From the IMG/VR virus record IMGVR_UViG_3300025913_000114, positions 1 through 21,725 of that record: a stretch of DNA of 21,725 nt, one strand, 5' to 3'. The notes under the pieces are model-generated. The model was not told the DNA's origin, made no database searches, and saw nothing but the letters and a program-made list of their open reading frames with translations. The translations under genes were made by a program, and so were the position numbers. Below, in pieces: positions 7,901 through 15,226 of this stretch; positions within the stretch are counted from its first letter, which is position 1, and each line of letters opens with the position of its first letter. The stretch comes from a virus.

Positions 7901-8820
7901 TCACACGCGTCCAGGCCGCCGCCAGCGGCGTCAACGGCGCCTCGGCCGCGGCGACGCTCGCGGCCGCGCCGACCGCCGGCAACCTGCTGGTCGCCTGGGC
8001 CAACAGCGACGCCCTGGTGACGATCGGCGGCTCGGGCTGGAATGCGGGCCCGGTCGTCATCGACGGGAACGGCGCCTACGCCTGGTGGAAAGTCGCCGGG
8101 CCTGGCGAGCCGGCCGCGGTGACTTTCACGCCGTCGGTGTCCGACTGGATCGTGGCCGGCCTGATCGAGTACTCCGGCCTCGCCTCGACACCTTTCGACG
8201 TCTCCGGCACGTCGATGATCTCCGGGTCGTCGACGACGTCAACCACCGCGGTCGCGGTCACCACCGCCGCCGACCACGATCTCGTCGTCGGTCTGGCGCA
8301 CCTGCACTCCGCCGGCGCAGGCCTCGCCGCGCCGACCGCGCCGACCTGGTCTGGCGGCCTGTCCACGGTCCTCGGTCACGGGATGGACGCTGGCGGCATC
8401 ACCGCGGTTTACACGATCGTCGGCGACGACCTGGACGCCGGCGGCGCCGGCAGCGTCTCCACCGCGGCGTCCTGGACCGGGCCGTGGCCCGACGCGCAGG
8501 AGCTGGTCCTGGCGTTCAAGGCCCTCAGCCTCATCGACGGCGCGGCCGCGGCGAGCTCGGCCAGCGCCGTGGCGGCCGCCGGCACCCGCGCGGTTCCCGC
8601 CGCGGCCGCGCCCGGCGCCGGCTCGGCCCTGACCGCCGGCGGCCGCGGTACCGCCCATGACGGCGTGGCGGCCGCCTCGGCGAGCGCGGTCACCGCGGCG
8701 GCGCGGCGCACCGTGCACGCGGGCGCCGCGCTGGCCTCAAGCTCCGGCATCACCGCGCCGAGCAGCAGTCACAGCCGTCTGACACTCCGGCCCTACACGG
8801 GCACCACCTACCGACCCTAG
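7897..8820 (+). CDS. Structural protein: beta-sandwich domain plus Ala-rich repeat tail
   Basis: This is a 307-residue protein with a GTG start coupled to the previous gene. Residues 1-210 look like a jelly-roll or concanavalin-like beta-sandwich found in phage and bacterial surface proteins: AGNLLVAWANSDA (27-39), GSGWNAG, YAWWKVAGPGEPAAVTF, DWIVAGLIEYSG, HDLVVGLAHLH, then AQELVLAFKAL closing the fold. From residue 214 the protein becomes Ala/Ser/Gly-rich, with about three degenerate units of roughly 20 residues (ASAVAAAGTRAV, GSALTAGGRGTAH, ASAVTAAARRTVH), and ends in LTLRPYTGTTYRP. The tail may be a flexible stalk exposing or anchoring the domain. A capsid decoration or carbohydrate-contacting role is plausible, but the function is not shown by the sequence. 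Confidence 0.82.
   Translation: MITRVQAAASGVNGASAAATLAAAPTAGNLLVAWANSDALVTIGGSGWNAGPVVIDGNGAYAWWKVAGPGEPAAVTFTPSVSDWIVAGLIEYSGLASTPFDVSGTSMISGSSTTSTTAVAVTTAADHDLVVGLAHLHSAGAGLAAPTAPTWSGGLSTVLGHGMDAGGITAVYTIVGDDLDAGGAGSVSTAASWTGPWPDAQELVLAFKALSLIDGAAAASSASAVAAAGTRAVPAAAAPGAGSALTAGGRGTAHDGVAAASASAVTAAARRTVHAGAALASSSGITAPSSSHSRLTLRPYTGTTYRP
8536..8763 (+). repeat. Degenerate Ala/Ser-rich protein repeats
   Basis: About three units of roughly 60 bases encode a pattern of small residues around a V/L-T-A core, then Gly or Ala, Arg and a His/Pro position. They lie in the C-terminal tail of the gene at 7897-8820. The nucleotide repeats are imperfect (GC-rich runs of gcggccgc type), so the unit borders are approximate. 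Confidence 0.5.
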
Positions 8821-8829
8821 GGAGCGACC

Positions 8830-9216
8830 ATGTCCGGCGGACTGACCCAGGCGATGGACAACAAGCTGGTCGACCACATCAACGGCGTCGCCGCGTTTAC
8901 ACAGCCGACCACGCCGCTGCACGCGCGGCTGATGACGGCGAACGGGTCCGCGACCGCGGCCGGTACCGAGGTCGCCGGCGGCTCCTACGCCGCGCAGGCG
9001 GTCACCTTCGGCTCGGCCTCGGCCGGCGCGGCCGCGAACAGCGCGCAGGTGGTTTTCACCGGCATGCCCGCGGTGACCGTGACCGGTGTCGAGATCTGGG
9101 ACACCTCCGGCAGCCCGCAACGCCTGTGGTGGGGGCCGTTGTCCGCGAACAGGATGCTGAACAGCGGTGATACGTTCCAGTTCGACACCGGCATGCTGGC
9201 TGTCTCCCTGACATGA
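8830..9216 (+). CDS. Virion protein of the GTEV-GGSYA family (decoration or fibre-like)
   Basis: This 128-residue protein belongs to a recognisable small phage structural family. It has an N-terminal helix (LTQAMDNKLVDHINGVAAF), a strand reading TPLHARLMTANG, the hallmark GTEVAGGSYAAQAVTFGSAS (46-65), NSAQVVFTGMPAVTVTGVEIWD, LWWGPLSANRMLNSGDTFQF and a terminal LAVSLT strand. In databases such proteins are variously called tail fibre or capsid proteins. The fold is probably a small beta-sandwich and the precise virion location is unsettled. Its position in the neck cluster next to the beta-sandwich protein at 7897 favours a head-decoration role. It starts behind GGGAG (8820-8824) and overlaps the stopper by four bases (ATGA, 9213-9216). 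Confidence 0.82.
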   Translation: MSGGLTQAMDNKLVDHINGVAAFTQPTTPLHARLMTANGSATAAGTEVAGGSYAAQAVTFGSASAGAAANSAQVVFTGMPAVTVTGVEIWDTSGSPQRLWWGPLSANRMLNSGDTFQFDTGMLAVSLT

Positions 9217-9554
9217 GCATCCTGGCCGTCGACACCGTCACCGTCGTTCGGGCCCCCCTGGTGGCCGGCCGCTACGGCGGCCAGACCCGCGACTGGTCCA
9301 ACGCGACCCGCACCGCCTATCCCAACGTGTGCGTCCAGCCGGTCTCCTCCACCGAGGACGTCCGCGATCGCGAGCTCTTGATCGGCAAATACACCCTGTT
9401 CACCTCGCGCGGCCAGGACATCGACCTGCTCGCGACCGACCGCATCGAGTGGAACGGCACCACGCTGCAGGTCGACGGCGACCCCAACAGGTGGCCAGCG
9501 CCCGGGGGCGGCGTGCACCACGTAGAGGCCTCACTGAAGGGAGTGACCGGCTGA
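9213..9554 (+). CDS. Head-to-tail stopper (head closure protein)
   Basis: This 113-residue protein would close the connector after packaging and provide the docking face for the tail. The pattern is that of actinophage stoppers: DTVTVVRAPLVAGRYGGQTRD, an internal VQPVSSTEDVRDREL (residues 37-51), TLFTSRGQDIDLLATDRIEW, TTLQVDGDPNRWPAPGGG (83-100) and a closing VHHVEASLKGV strand. The 'V-DG-P-W' element near the C-terminus is especially characteristic. The ATG overlaps the preceding stop (ATGA), and the stop overlaps the ATG of the next gene by one base. Confidence 0.87.
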   Translation: MSILAVDTVTVVRAPLVAGRYGGQTRDWSNATRTAYPNVCVQPVSSTEDVRDRELLIGKYTLFTSRGQDIDLLATDRIEWNGTTLQVDGDPNRWPAPGGGVHHVEASLKGVTG

Positions 9555-9850
9555 TGGGCCACTTCGTCCCGAACCCCGACTTCGAGAAGCAGCTCTTCGC
9601 CTCCGAGGAGCTCACCGAGCTGGTCTACAAGGCCGGCGACCGGGTGCTGGACGCCGCGCGCAGCGGCGCCGCCGCCGTGGCCTCCTCCGGCGACTTCGAG
9701 GCCTCGCTCGAGGTCGACCACCACCGGTCACGCTCTGGCCGACCGATCTCGACGATCTACAGCCTCGACGAGGGCTCGCTGTCGATCGAGTTCGGTACCC
9801 AGTTCACGCCGCGGCACCGCGTTCTGGGCCACGCCCTCGAAGCCGCATAA
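9554..9850 (+). CDS. Tail completion/neck protein, HK97 gp10-like
   Basis: This is a 98-residue protein with a helical N-terminus (ELTELVYKAGDRVLDAARSGAAAV), a strand containing FEASLEVDHH, a short RPISTIYSLDE loop, and the typical SIEFGTQFTPRHRVLGHALEA ending, here with its E-F-G-T core. This combination is characteristic of the gp10-like neck proteins located between stopper and tail terminator. The ATG at 9554 lies in the stop of the upstream gene (TGATG). An AAGGGAG at 9538-9544 supports it, and I reject the longer in-frame reading upstream because it would overlap the whole stopper gene. Confidence 0.82.
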   Translation: MGHFVPNPDFEKQLFASEELTELVYKAGDRVLDAARSGAAAVASSGDFEASLEVDHHRSRSGRPISTIYSLDEGSLSIEFGTQFTPRHRVLGHALEAA

Positions 9851-9858
9851 GGAGAGAA

Positions 9859-10074
9859 ATGCAGGTCAAGCTGAACGCCTTTCGAGGCGACGACCGGCCC
9901 GGCGACATCATCGATGTCTCCGACAGCGACGCCGCCACCCTGTTTGAACATGGCGCCGCGCACCCGGTCGACGACGGCGATGCCGAGCCCGCCGCCGAGG
10001 AGAGCAGCGCCCAGGTCGTGTCCGGATCGGCGGCGCTGGCCGCGACGTCCGGGACCGACACCGAGACGCCGTGA
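9859..10074 (+). CDS. Small hypothetical protein with N-terminal PGD-type module
   Basis: This 71-residue protein starts behind an excellent AAGGAG (9849-9854). Residues 1-36 (MQVKLNAFRGDDRPGDIIDV, then SDSDAATLFEHGAAHP) match a short module common in phage neck regions: a strand, a basic loop with P-G-D, and a helix ending in G-A-A. I do not know its function. The rest is an acidic, Ala/Ser-rich tail (DDGDAEPAAEESSAQVVSG) that is probably disordered. The stop overlaps the GTG of the tail terminator (GTGA, 10071-10074). It lies in the interval between gp10-like protein and tail terminator, where such proteins are common. Confidence 0.75.
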   Translation: MQVKLNAFRGDDRPGDIIDVSDSDAATLFEHGAAHPVDDGDAEPAAEESSAQVVSGSAALAATSGTDTETP

Positions 10075-10502
10075 CCGATCCGGCGCCGATCCTGCCCGTC
10101 GACGACGAGGCGCTCGTGTGCGGATGGCTCGCCGGCCGCGCCGAGCTCGCAGGCGTCACCATCGCCGACCGGCTGCCCGACACCTACGACGGGACCGGCC
10201 TGGTCGTCACCGTCACCCGCATCGGCGGCGCGATGGACCGCGGCGGGGGCGGCCAGTGGGCGGATCGGCCCCGGCTGGACATCGACTGTCACGGCCCGAC
10301 CAAGGCCGCGGCGAAAGACCTGTCGGCGACCGTCCGCGCCGTCCTGGCAGTGGCTCGCTGGGCCGATCACAGCGCCACCGGCGCCGTCTGGTCCTCCTAC
10401 CGCGAGGACGTCGGCCCTCAGTGGCTGCCGGACCCGCAATACCCCGGCGCCGGCCGCTACATCCTGCAGGTCTCCCTGCTGATCCACCCCACCGCCGGCT
10501 GA
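10071..10502 (+). CDS. Tail terminator protein
   Basis: This 143-residue protein would cap the tail tube when it reaches the length set by the tape measure and join it to the head. The features match actinophage terminators: an N-terminal helix (DDEALVCGWLAGRAEL), a DRLPDTYDGTGLVVTVTRIGG strand-turn (here V-T-R-I-G-G, residues 48-53), DRPRLDIDCHGPTKAAAKDL (65-84), a long helix (SATVRAVLAVARW), and a C-terminal GPQWLPDPQYPGAGRYILQV strand ending in LLIHP. The GTG start overlaps the previous stop by four bases. The assignment also rests on its place directly before the tail tube gene. Confidence 0.87.
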   Translation: MTDPAPILPVDDEALVCGWLAGRAELAGVTIADRLPDTYDGTGLVVTVTRIGGAMDRGGGGQWADRPRLDIDCHGPTKAAAKDLSATVRAVLAVARWADHSATGAVWSSYREDVGPQWLPDPQYPGAGRYILQVSLLIHPTAG

Positions 10503-10532
10503 CCGGCCGCCGACACCACGAAGGAAGCCACC

Positions 10533-11123
10533 ATGCCCACCGCGACATCGATCAACGCTGGCGATCTGCGCGTGCCCAACCGCGGCCGCGTCCTGGTCGC
10601 ACCCAAGGGGAGCACGGTCCCGAGCGACACCACCACCGCATGGGACGCCGCCTGGTCAGACCTCGGCTACACCGACGAGAAGGGCGTGACCTTCTCCAAG
10701 AAGGACACCAAGACGCCGATCAAGGCCTGGCAGTCGATCTCCCCGGTCCGCTACATCCTCACCGACCGGGACATCCACTGGATGTTCGTGATGGAGCAGT
10801 GGAACAAGAAGACGTTGGCGGTCTACTCCAACGAGGGGCTGTCGGCGGTCGTGGCCAACGGTGCCGTGTCCGGCGAGTTCAAGCTGTCCTTCACGCCCAA
10901 CCCGAAGGACGTGGAGATGATGATGGGCTTCGAGTGGACCGACGACGTGAACACCATCACGCACAGGGTCTTCGCCAGCCGCGGCTCGATCTCCGACACC
11001 GCCGACATTCCGATCACCCACAGCGGCCTGGCCACCCTGGGTGTCACCTATCAGACGATGGCCACCGACAACGTCACCGACCTGGTGACGATGCTGATGA
11101 AGGACCCGTCGATGGCGCCGTAA
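10533..11123 (+). CDS. Major tail tube protein
   Basis: This 196-residue protein would polymerise into the tail tube. The N-terminus is MPTATSINAGDLRVPNRGRV. The core contains DAAWSDLGYTDEKGVTFSKK (residues 38-57), a common pattern for actinophage tube proteins in which a Gly/Tyr-rich turn leads into the first tube strand. It continues with TPIKAWQSISPVRYILTD, SGEFKLSFTPNPKDVEMMMG and ATLGVTYQTMATDNVTDLVT, as expected of a beta-barrel tube fold. There is no added Ig-like domain. The ribosome site AAGGA (10521-10525) fits the start. The gene is followed by a hairpin at 11138-11169, in line with high, separate expression of this abundant protein. Confidence 0.9.
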   Translation: MPTATSINAGDLRVPNRGRVLVAPKGSTVPSDTTTAWDAAWSDLGYTDEKGVTFSKKDTKTPIKAWQSISPVRYILTDRDIHWMFVMEQWNKKTLAVYSNEGLSAVVANGAVSGEFKLSFTPNPKDVEMMMGFEWTDDVNTITHRVFASRGSISDTADIPITHSGLATLGVTYQTMATDNVTDLVTMLMKDPSMAP

Positions 11124-11137
11124 GGCGTCCCTCAAGC

Positions 11138-11169
11138 GCGGCGGCCCGCCGGGGAAGTCGGGCCGCCGC
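11138..11169 (+). terminator. 11-bp GC hairpin after the tail tube gene
   Basis: Arms 11138-11148 and 11159-11169 are perfectly complementary with a 10-base loop. They lie 14 bases after the tail tube stop and are followed by TTCACTTCCCC, a weak pyrimidine run without a true U tract. It probably acts as a partial terminator or mRNA stabiliser between the abundant tube protein and the low-abundance chaperones. Confidence 0.7.
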
Positions 11170-11198
11170 TTCACTTCCCCCTGAGTAAGGACACACCC

Positions 11199-11597
11199 AT
11201 GACGTACGACATCAACGCCGAGCGCGCCCGCCGCCTGGAGGCCGTCGGCGGCGAGCACTGGCCCATGAAACTCGACGGCAAGATCTACAAGCTGCCGCGC
11301 GAGATCCCGTGGGAGCTCGGCGAGCGGATGGACGAACTTAAGGCCAGCTCCGGCGCTGAGGGCATCCGCGAGATCCTCGCGATCGTGCTTGGCGATCAGG
11401 CCGAGAGCTTCCCGTTCGGACGACTGTCCCCGCAAGACCTTGCTGCTTTGCTCGACGCCTATCTCACCGAGATCGGCGCGAACTTGGGGGAATCGCAGGG
11501 CTCGTCGACCTCATCCGCACCCACGGCGACGCCCTCGAAGCGGACCTCCAAGCCACGTACGGCATCGCGCTCACGGACCTCTACCAAGGCACGCTGA
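11199..11597 (+). CDS. Tail assembly chaperone G
   Basis: This 132-residue protein would bind the tape measure protein and help tube assembly before being released. It is the zero-frame product of the G/GT pair. Residues 1-97 are the folded part (LEAVGGEHWPMKLDGKIYKL, IPWELGERMDELKASSGAEG, LLDAYLTEIG). After Gly97 the reading continues into a Ser/Thr/Arg-rich tail (SKRTSKPRTASRSRTSTKAR) that is probably unstructured and largely a by-product of overlapping the T frame. A GTAAGGA element (11184-11190) precedes the ATG. The overlap with T spans 11489-11597. A chaperone pair directly before the tape measure gene is one of the most conserved features of long-tailed phages. Confidence 0.87.
   Translation: MTYDINAERARRLEAVGGEHWPMKLDGKIYKLPREIPWELGERMDELKASSGAEGIREILAIVLGDQAESFPFGRLSPQDLAALLDAYLTEIGANLGESQGSSTSSAPTATPSKRTSKPRTASRSRTSTKAR
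11486..11492 (+). promoter_or_regulatory. Candidate -1 ribosomal frameshift site (GGGGGAA)
   Basis: In the G frame the codons are TTG GGG GAA. Slipping back by one base after GGG lets the Gly tRNA re-pair with GGG, and translation then continues GGA ATC into the T frame. This is the only obvious homopolymeric run in the region where both frames are open and the conserved parts of G end and T begin. No firm downstream pseudoknot was identified by eye. Confidence 0.7.
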
Positions 11598-11911
11598 GCT
11601 GGCGTCGCCTCTCGGCCCTCGTCCGGCACCTGCCGCCCGACGGGATCCTGGCCCGTGCCCGCGCCGGTGGCGCGCTGTGGACCACCACCGAGCACCTGCT
11701 CGCCGGCGTCTTCGATTCCCTGCAGGTCCTGCAGTGGATGTATGCCATAGCGCACCACGACCCGAAGAAGCCGGAACCGCCGTATCCGCAGCAGCTGCCT
11801 CGGCCCGGCGAAGTCCCGGCTGAGGCACCGGCACCGGCCTCGAAGTATCTCGCGCTGGCCGACGTGCCAGCAGCCACCCCCGCCGAACTGGCGGTGTGGC
11901 TTAACAGCTGA
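11489..11911 (+). CDS. Tail assembly chaperone T region, expressed as GT fusion by -1 frameshift
   Basis: This frame has no start codon near its beginning and would be missed by ordinary gene calling. Read from 11489 it gives 140 residues and a stop TGA at 11909-11911, so the GT fusion would be about 237 residues (G 1-97 plus T). Its content is typical of the T domain: LVDLIRTHGDALEADLQATY, ALTDLYQGTLSWRRLSALVR, HLPPD, ALWTTTEHLLAGVFDSLQVL, and a Pro-rich PKKPEPPYPQQLPRPG close to the end. In related phages T recruits tube subunits while G coats the tape measure. The low frequency of frameshifting sets the G to GT ratio. Confidence 0.85.
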   Translation, partial: GIAGLVDLIRTHGDALEADLQATYGIALTDLYQGTLSWRRLSALVRHLPPDGILARARAGGALWTTTEHLLAGVFDSLQVLQWMYAIAHHDPKKPEPPYPQQLPRPGEVPAEAPAPASKYLALADVPAATPAELAVWLNS

Positions 11912-11934
11912 ACAGCGACCCCCGGAGGTGAGAG

Positions 11935-14337
11935 GTGTCCTCATCGCTTTCCGGGGGGACCGCCTATGTCGATGTCGCGCTCGGCAAGACGACGGATCTG
12001 CAGCGTGGCGTCGCCACTGCCGGCGAGGGCGCCGCCGACACTGCGAAGTCGTCCTTCCTCGGCCGGGTCGGCTCCATCGCACTCGGCGGCGCACTCGGCA
12101 ACGCCCTGACCACCGGAATCAGCTCCGCTTTCAGCGCTGGCAAAGAGGCCGTCTTCGGCTTCAACAGCGAGCTGCAGCAAGCCGACATTGGCTTCAGCAC
12201 GATGCTCGGGAGCTCACAGAAGGCCGGCGCCTTCGTGCAGCAGCTGCAGCAGTTTGCGAAATCGACTCCATTTGAATTCGGGAACCTTGTCCAGAACGCC
12301 CAGGAAATGATGGGCATGGGCATCGCGGCGAAGGACGTCATCCCGGACCTGACAGCCCTCGGCGACTCGGTCGCCTCGATCGGTGGATCGGCGAGCCAAG
12401 TCGACTCCGTGACCCTCGCGTTCGACCAGATGAACGCCAAGGGCACGCTCGACATGGGCAATATGCAGCAGATCATGCAGAACGGCGTCCCGTCCGCTCT
12501 GAAGATCCTGGCCGACCACTACAAGACCACGACCGGCCAGATGATTCAGATGATCTCGACCGGCAAGGTCCAGTCGAGCGAGGCGCTGCCCGCACTGGTC
12601 GCCAGCATCGAGAAGGGCACCAAGAGCACGGCCGCGCTCGGCGGCATGATGGACAAGCAGTCCCACACTATGGCCGGCGCCCTGTCCAACATCAAGGACT
12701 CCGCTACGCAGGCGATGGCCGGCGCGTTCAAGCCCGTCTTCGACGAGGCCAGCAGCGCTGCGCAGGGCCTGGCGAACTTTCTCGGCTCGGACGCGATCGC
12801 CAACGCCACGAAGAAGATCGGCACCGGCCTGGCCGGGTTCTTCACGGACACCGGGGATGGGATCCGCGGGATCCGGCGCGGCTGGTCCGACATGTACGAC
12901 GACATGGGCTCGAAGTCGATCACCGAGCGGATCGGCGCACAGACCCGCAATGCGTTGGGGCTGATCGCCGATATCGGGGTCGGCTTCAAACACGCCTACG
13001 ACTACGGCGGCCCGGCCGGCTCGGTTATGGAGGGGATCGGCCAGAAAGCGCGCGAAGCCTGGGATGCGGCCAAGCCGATCGCAGTGGACTGCTGGGACAA
13101 GATCAAGTCGGGCGTCTCCGAGGTCGGTCCGATTCTCAAGACCCTGATCCTCGACAAGCTCGACACCCTCAAAACGATTGCGCGGGACGCCTACCCGATC
13201 ATCGTCACTCTGGCGAAGGGCATCGGCCCGGTCCTGGGCCAGGAGCTGAGGGCGGCCGGCGATCTGATCAAGAACCATCTGTTGCCCGCATTCCTGGCGT
13301 TCAGCCAGTTCGTCCAGCAGCAGGTGATTCCGCGCGTCGCCGACCTGGTGAGCTTTGCCGTCCAGAAGCTGCTGCCGATCTTCCACCAGATCGGCGATGC
13401 GATCTCACAGAAGGTGCTGCCCGAGATCGGCCACCTCGCCGATCTCTTCCAGCAGAAGGTCCTGCCAGCCCTGCAACCGGTGATCAAGGACGGTTTCGGG
13501 CTGCTGCACGACGCCATCCAGAAGCTGGCGCCGATTGTCCAGGACCTGGTGCGGTTCTGGATCGCGAACGTGCTGCCGACGCTCGAGGACGTCGCGAACA
13601 TCCTGGTCGGCAAGCTGATCCCGTTCGCGCTGCAGGTCGCAGACGTCCTTACCAAGGTCCTGCGACCGGCCTTCGATGTGGCGGTCGTGATCATCCGCGA
13701 CGTCTTCATCCCGGCCCTGAAGCTGACAGACCTGATCTTGCTCGGCCTGATGGACACCAGCTACAAGGCGATCGGCGGCGTGATCGATGCCATCCACGGC
13801 GTCGGCGCCGCTGCTGGCTGGTTCAAGCAGCAGTTCACTGACGCGAAAGACTGGGTCGTCGACCAGTTCAACAAGGTCACATCCTTCGTCTCCGGCATCC
13901 CAGGCAAGATGGCCTCGGCCGGCGCCGGCATGTGGGACTGGGTCTCAGCCTCATTCAAGTCGGCGATCAACACCGTGATCGGCTGGTGGGACGCCCTCCG
14001 GTTCCCGCTGCCCAAGGTCCACATCTGGGGCGTCGGCGACGTCGGTGGCGGCGAGGTCGGCGTGCCGTACATCCACCCGCTGGCCACCGGCGGCCTGGTG
14101 ATGCCGACCCCGGGCGGGACCGTGGTCCGGGTCGCCGAGGCTGGCCAGCCCGAGATCGTCTCCCCGATCCCCATGATGGAGGAAGCCGTGTCTCGCGCGC
14201 TCGCAAGGTCACCCCGGCCCGTTGGCCGTGACGCCCCGCTCATCGGCACCGTCAACACCCCGCAGGGAATGTCGGCGAACAGCCTTGCCGAACTGCTGTA
14301 CGGCAAGCTGACGGCCCGCGGCGCGGCGGTCGGCTGA
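11935..14337 (+). CDS. Tape measure protein
   Basis: This 800-residue protein sets tail length and is ejected ahead of the DNA. At about 1.5 angstroms per residue it predicts a tail near 120 nm (inference). It starts at GTG 11935 behind GGAGGTGAG (11924-11932). Residues about 60-250 are the tape measure N-terminal domain (FNSELQQADIGFSTMLGSSQ, KSTPFEFGNLVQNAQEMMGM, MQQIMQNGVPSALKILADHY). The middle is long and helical with repeated hydrophobic segments (VLPEIGHLADLFQQKVLPAL, NVLPTLEDVANILVGKLIPF). The end is Trp-rich (WDWVSASFK, VIGWWDALRFPLPKVHIWG) and closes with LATGGLVMPTPGGTVVRVAE, the usual C-terminus in actinophages. I see no built-in lysozyme or peptidase motif, so host wall penetration must use another virion protein. 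Confidence 0.95.
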   Translation: MSSSLSGGTAYVDVALGKTTDLQRGVATAGEGAADTAKSSFLGRVGSIALGGALGNALTTGISSAFSAGKEAVFGFNSELQQADIGFSTMLGSSQKAGAFVQQLQQFAKSTPFEFGNLVQNAQEMMGMGIAAKDVIPDLTALGDSVASIGGSASQVDSVTLAFDQMNAKGTLDMGNMQQIMQNGVPSALKILADHYKTTTGQMIQMISTGKVQSSEALPALVASIEKGTKSTAALGGMMDKQSHTMAGALSNIKDSATQAMAGAFKPVFDEASSAAQGLANFLGSDAIANATKKIGTGLAGFFTDTGDGIRGIRRGWSDMYDDMGSKSITERIGAQTRNALGLIADIGVGFKHAYDYGGPAGSVMEGIGQKAREAWDAAKPIAVDCWDKIKSGVSEVGPILKTLILDKLDTLKTIARDAYPIIVTLAKGIGPVLGQELRAAGDLIKNHLLPAFLAFSQFVQQQVIPRVADLVSFAVQKLLPIFHQIGDAISQKVLPEIGHLADLFQQKVLPALQPVIKDGFGLLHDAIQKLAPIVQDLVRFWIANVLPTLEDVANILVGKLIPFALQVADVLTKVLRPAFDVAVVIIRDVFIPALKLTDLILLGLMDTSYKAIGGVIDAIHGVGAAAGWFKQQFTDAKDWVVDQFNKVTSFVSGIPGKMASAGAGMWDWVSASFKSAINTVIGWWDALRFPLPKVHIWGVGDVGGGEVGVPYIHPLATGGLVMPTPGGTVVRVAEAGQPEIVSPIPMMEEAVSRALARSPRPVGRDAPLIGTVNTPQGMSANSLAELLYGKLTARGAAVG

Positions 14338-14338
14338 G

Positions 14339-15214
14339 ATGCCCGGCGACCTGATCACCGGCGACTACCAGATGCAGCTCGGCACGCTGCTGCTCGGCGC
14401 CGGCACCCCGTACGAGATCGAGGCCGACACCGGCCTGGTCGGCTGGGACGACCTGCCGGGCCTGGACGTCGCCGACGTCCCGCGCCCGGGGGCGCCCGGC
14501 GCGTGGCCCGGCACCATCCAGCCTCAGTCCCGCATCATCACCATCCAGATGAGCGTGCACAACGACGGCGCCGGCCACGCCGCCAACATCGCCGCTCTAC
14601 GCGCCGCCACCACCGCAACGCTGCTCGCCGGCGAGACCCCATTCGCCGTACAACTCGGCGGACAGATGACGTTCTGCAACGCCAGGTGCCTTCAGCGCTC
14701 GCTGCCCAACGGCGACAACTACGCCGGCGGCCGCACCCCCAAGGCACTCGTGCAGCTCGAGGCCACCGACCCGCGCCGCTACTCCCCGGCGCAGTCCTCC
14801 GCGGTCACCGGGCCGCCGGCCGCCACCAGCGGCATCACCTGGCCCGTCACCTGGCCGATCACCTGGCCCGCCGGGACCGCCGGCGGCACCGTGAACGTCG
14901 TCAACAGCGGCGACTTCAATACCCCGCTGACGATCAGCATCCGGGGCCCGCTCACCACCCCAGCGGTTTACAGGCTCGACACCGGTGACGTCCTGGAGCT
15001 CAACACGACCATGGCCGCTGGCGACGTCGCGATCGTCGACACCCTCGCCGGCACGGTCACCATGAACGGCTCGACCGCCAACCTGCTCACCGACCGGTCC
15101 GCGCCGGTGACCAGCTTCCTTATGCCACCCGGCACGACCGGCCTGGCGCTGCGCGGCGCCGTCACCGACCCGGCCGCCTCCATGACCGTGAACTGGCGCA
15201 GTGCCTACCTGTAG
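14339..15214 (+). CDS. Distal tail protein (Dit-like)
   Basis: This 291-residue protein would form the hexameric ring that joins the tail tube to the tip. The N-terminal domain (GDYQMQLGTLLLGAGTPYEI, then GWDDLPGLDVADVPRPGAPG) and the ITIQMSVHNDG strand fit the siphovirus tail-component family. ALVQLEATDPRRYSPAQ (about 135-151) is the conserved junction seen in actinophage Dit proteins. A short TWP repeat (residues 167-178) leads to a C-terminal beta-sandwich (GTVNVVNSGDFNTPLTISIR, then DVLELNTTMAAGDVAIVDTL) that may be a carbohydrate-binding-like domain. The start is one base beyond the tape measure stop (TGAGATG). Confidence 0.88.
   Translation: MPGDLITGDYQMQLGTLLLGAGTPYEIEADTGLVGWDDLPGLDVADVPRPGAPGAWPGTIQPQSRIITIQMSVHNDGAGHAANIAALRAATTATLLAGETPFAVQLGGQMTFCNARCLQRSLPNGDNYAGGRTPKALVQLEATDPRRYSPAQSSAVTGPPAATSGITWPVTWPITWPAGTAGGTVNVVNSGDFNTPLTISIRGPLTTPAVYRLDTGDVLELNTTMAAGDVAIVDTLAGTVTMNGSTANLLTDRSAPVTSFLMPPGTTGLALRGAVTDPAASMTVNWRSAYL
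14837..14872 (+). repeat. Three tandem 12-base units in the distal tail gene
   Basis: Units at 14837, 14849 and 14861 share ACCTGGCC and encode Thr-Trp-Pro-x three times (V, I, A at x). They form a linker between the two Dit domains. Such short hydrophobic linker repeats occur in related tail proteins and can expand or contract by slippage. Confidence 0.75.
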
Positions 15215-15226
15215 GAGCAGCACACC

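Noticed and set aside
9914-11188. 424-codon plus-strand frame across the tail terminator and tail tube genes
   Set aside because: It is an Arg-rich shadow frame with no homology pattern, while the genes in the other frames match known virion families.
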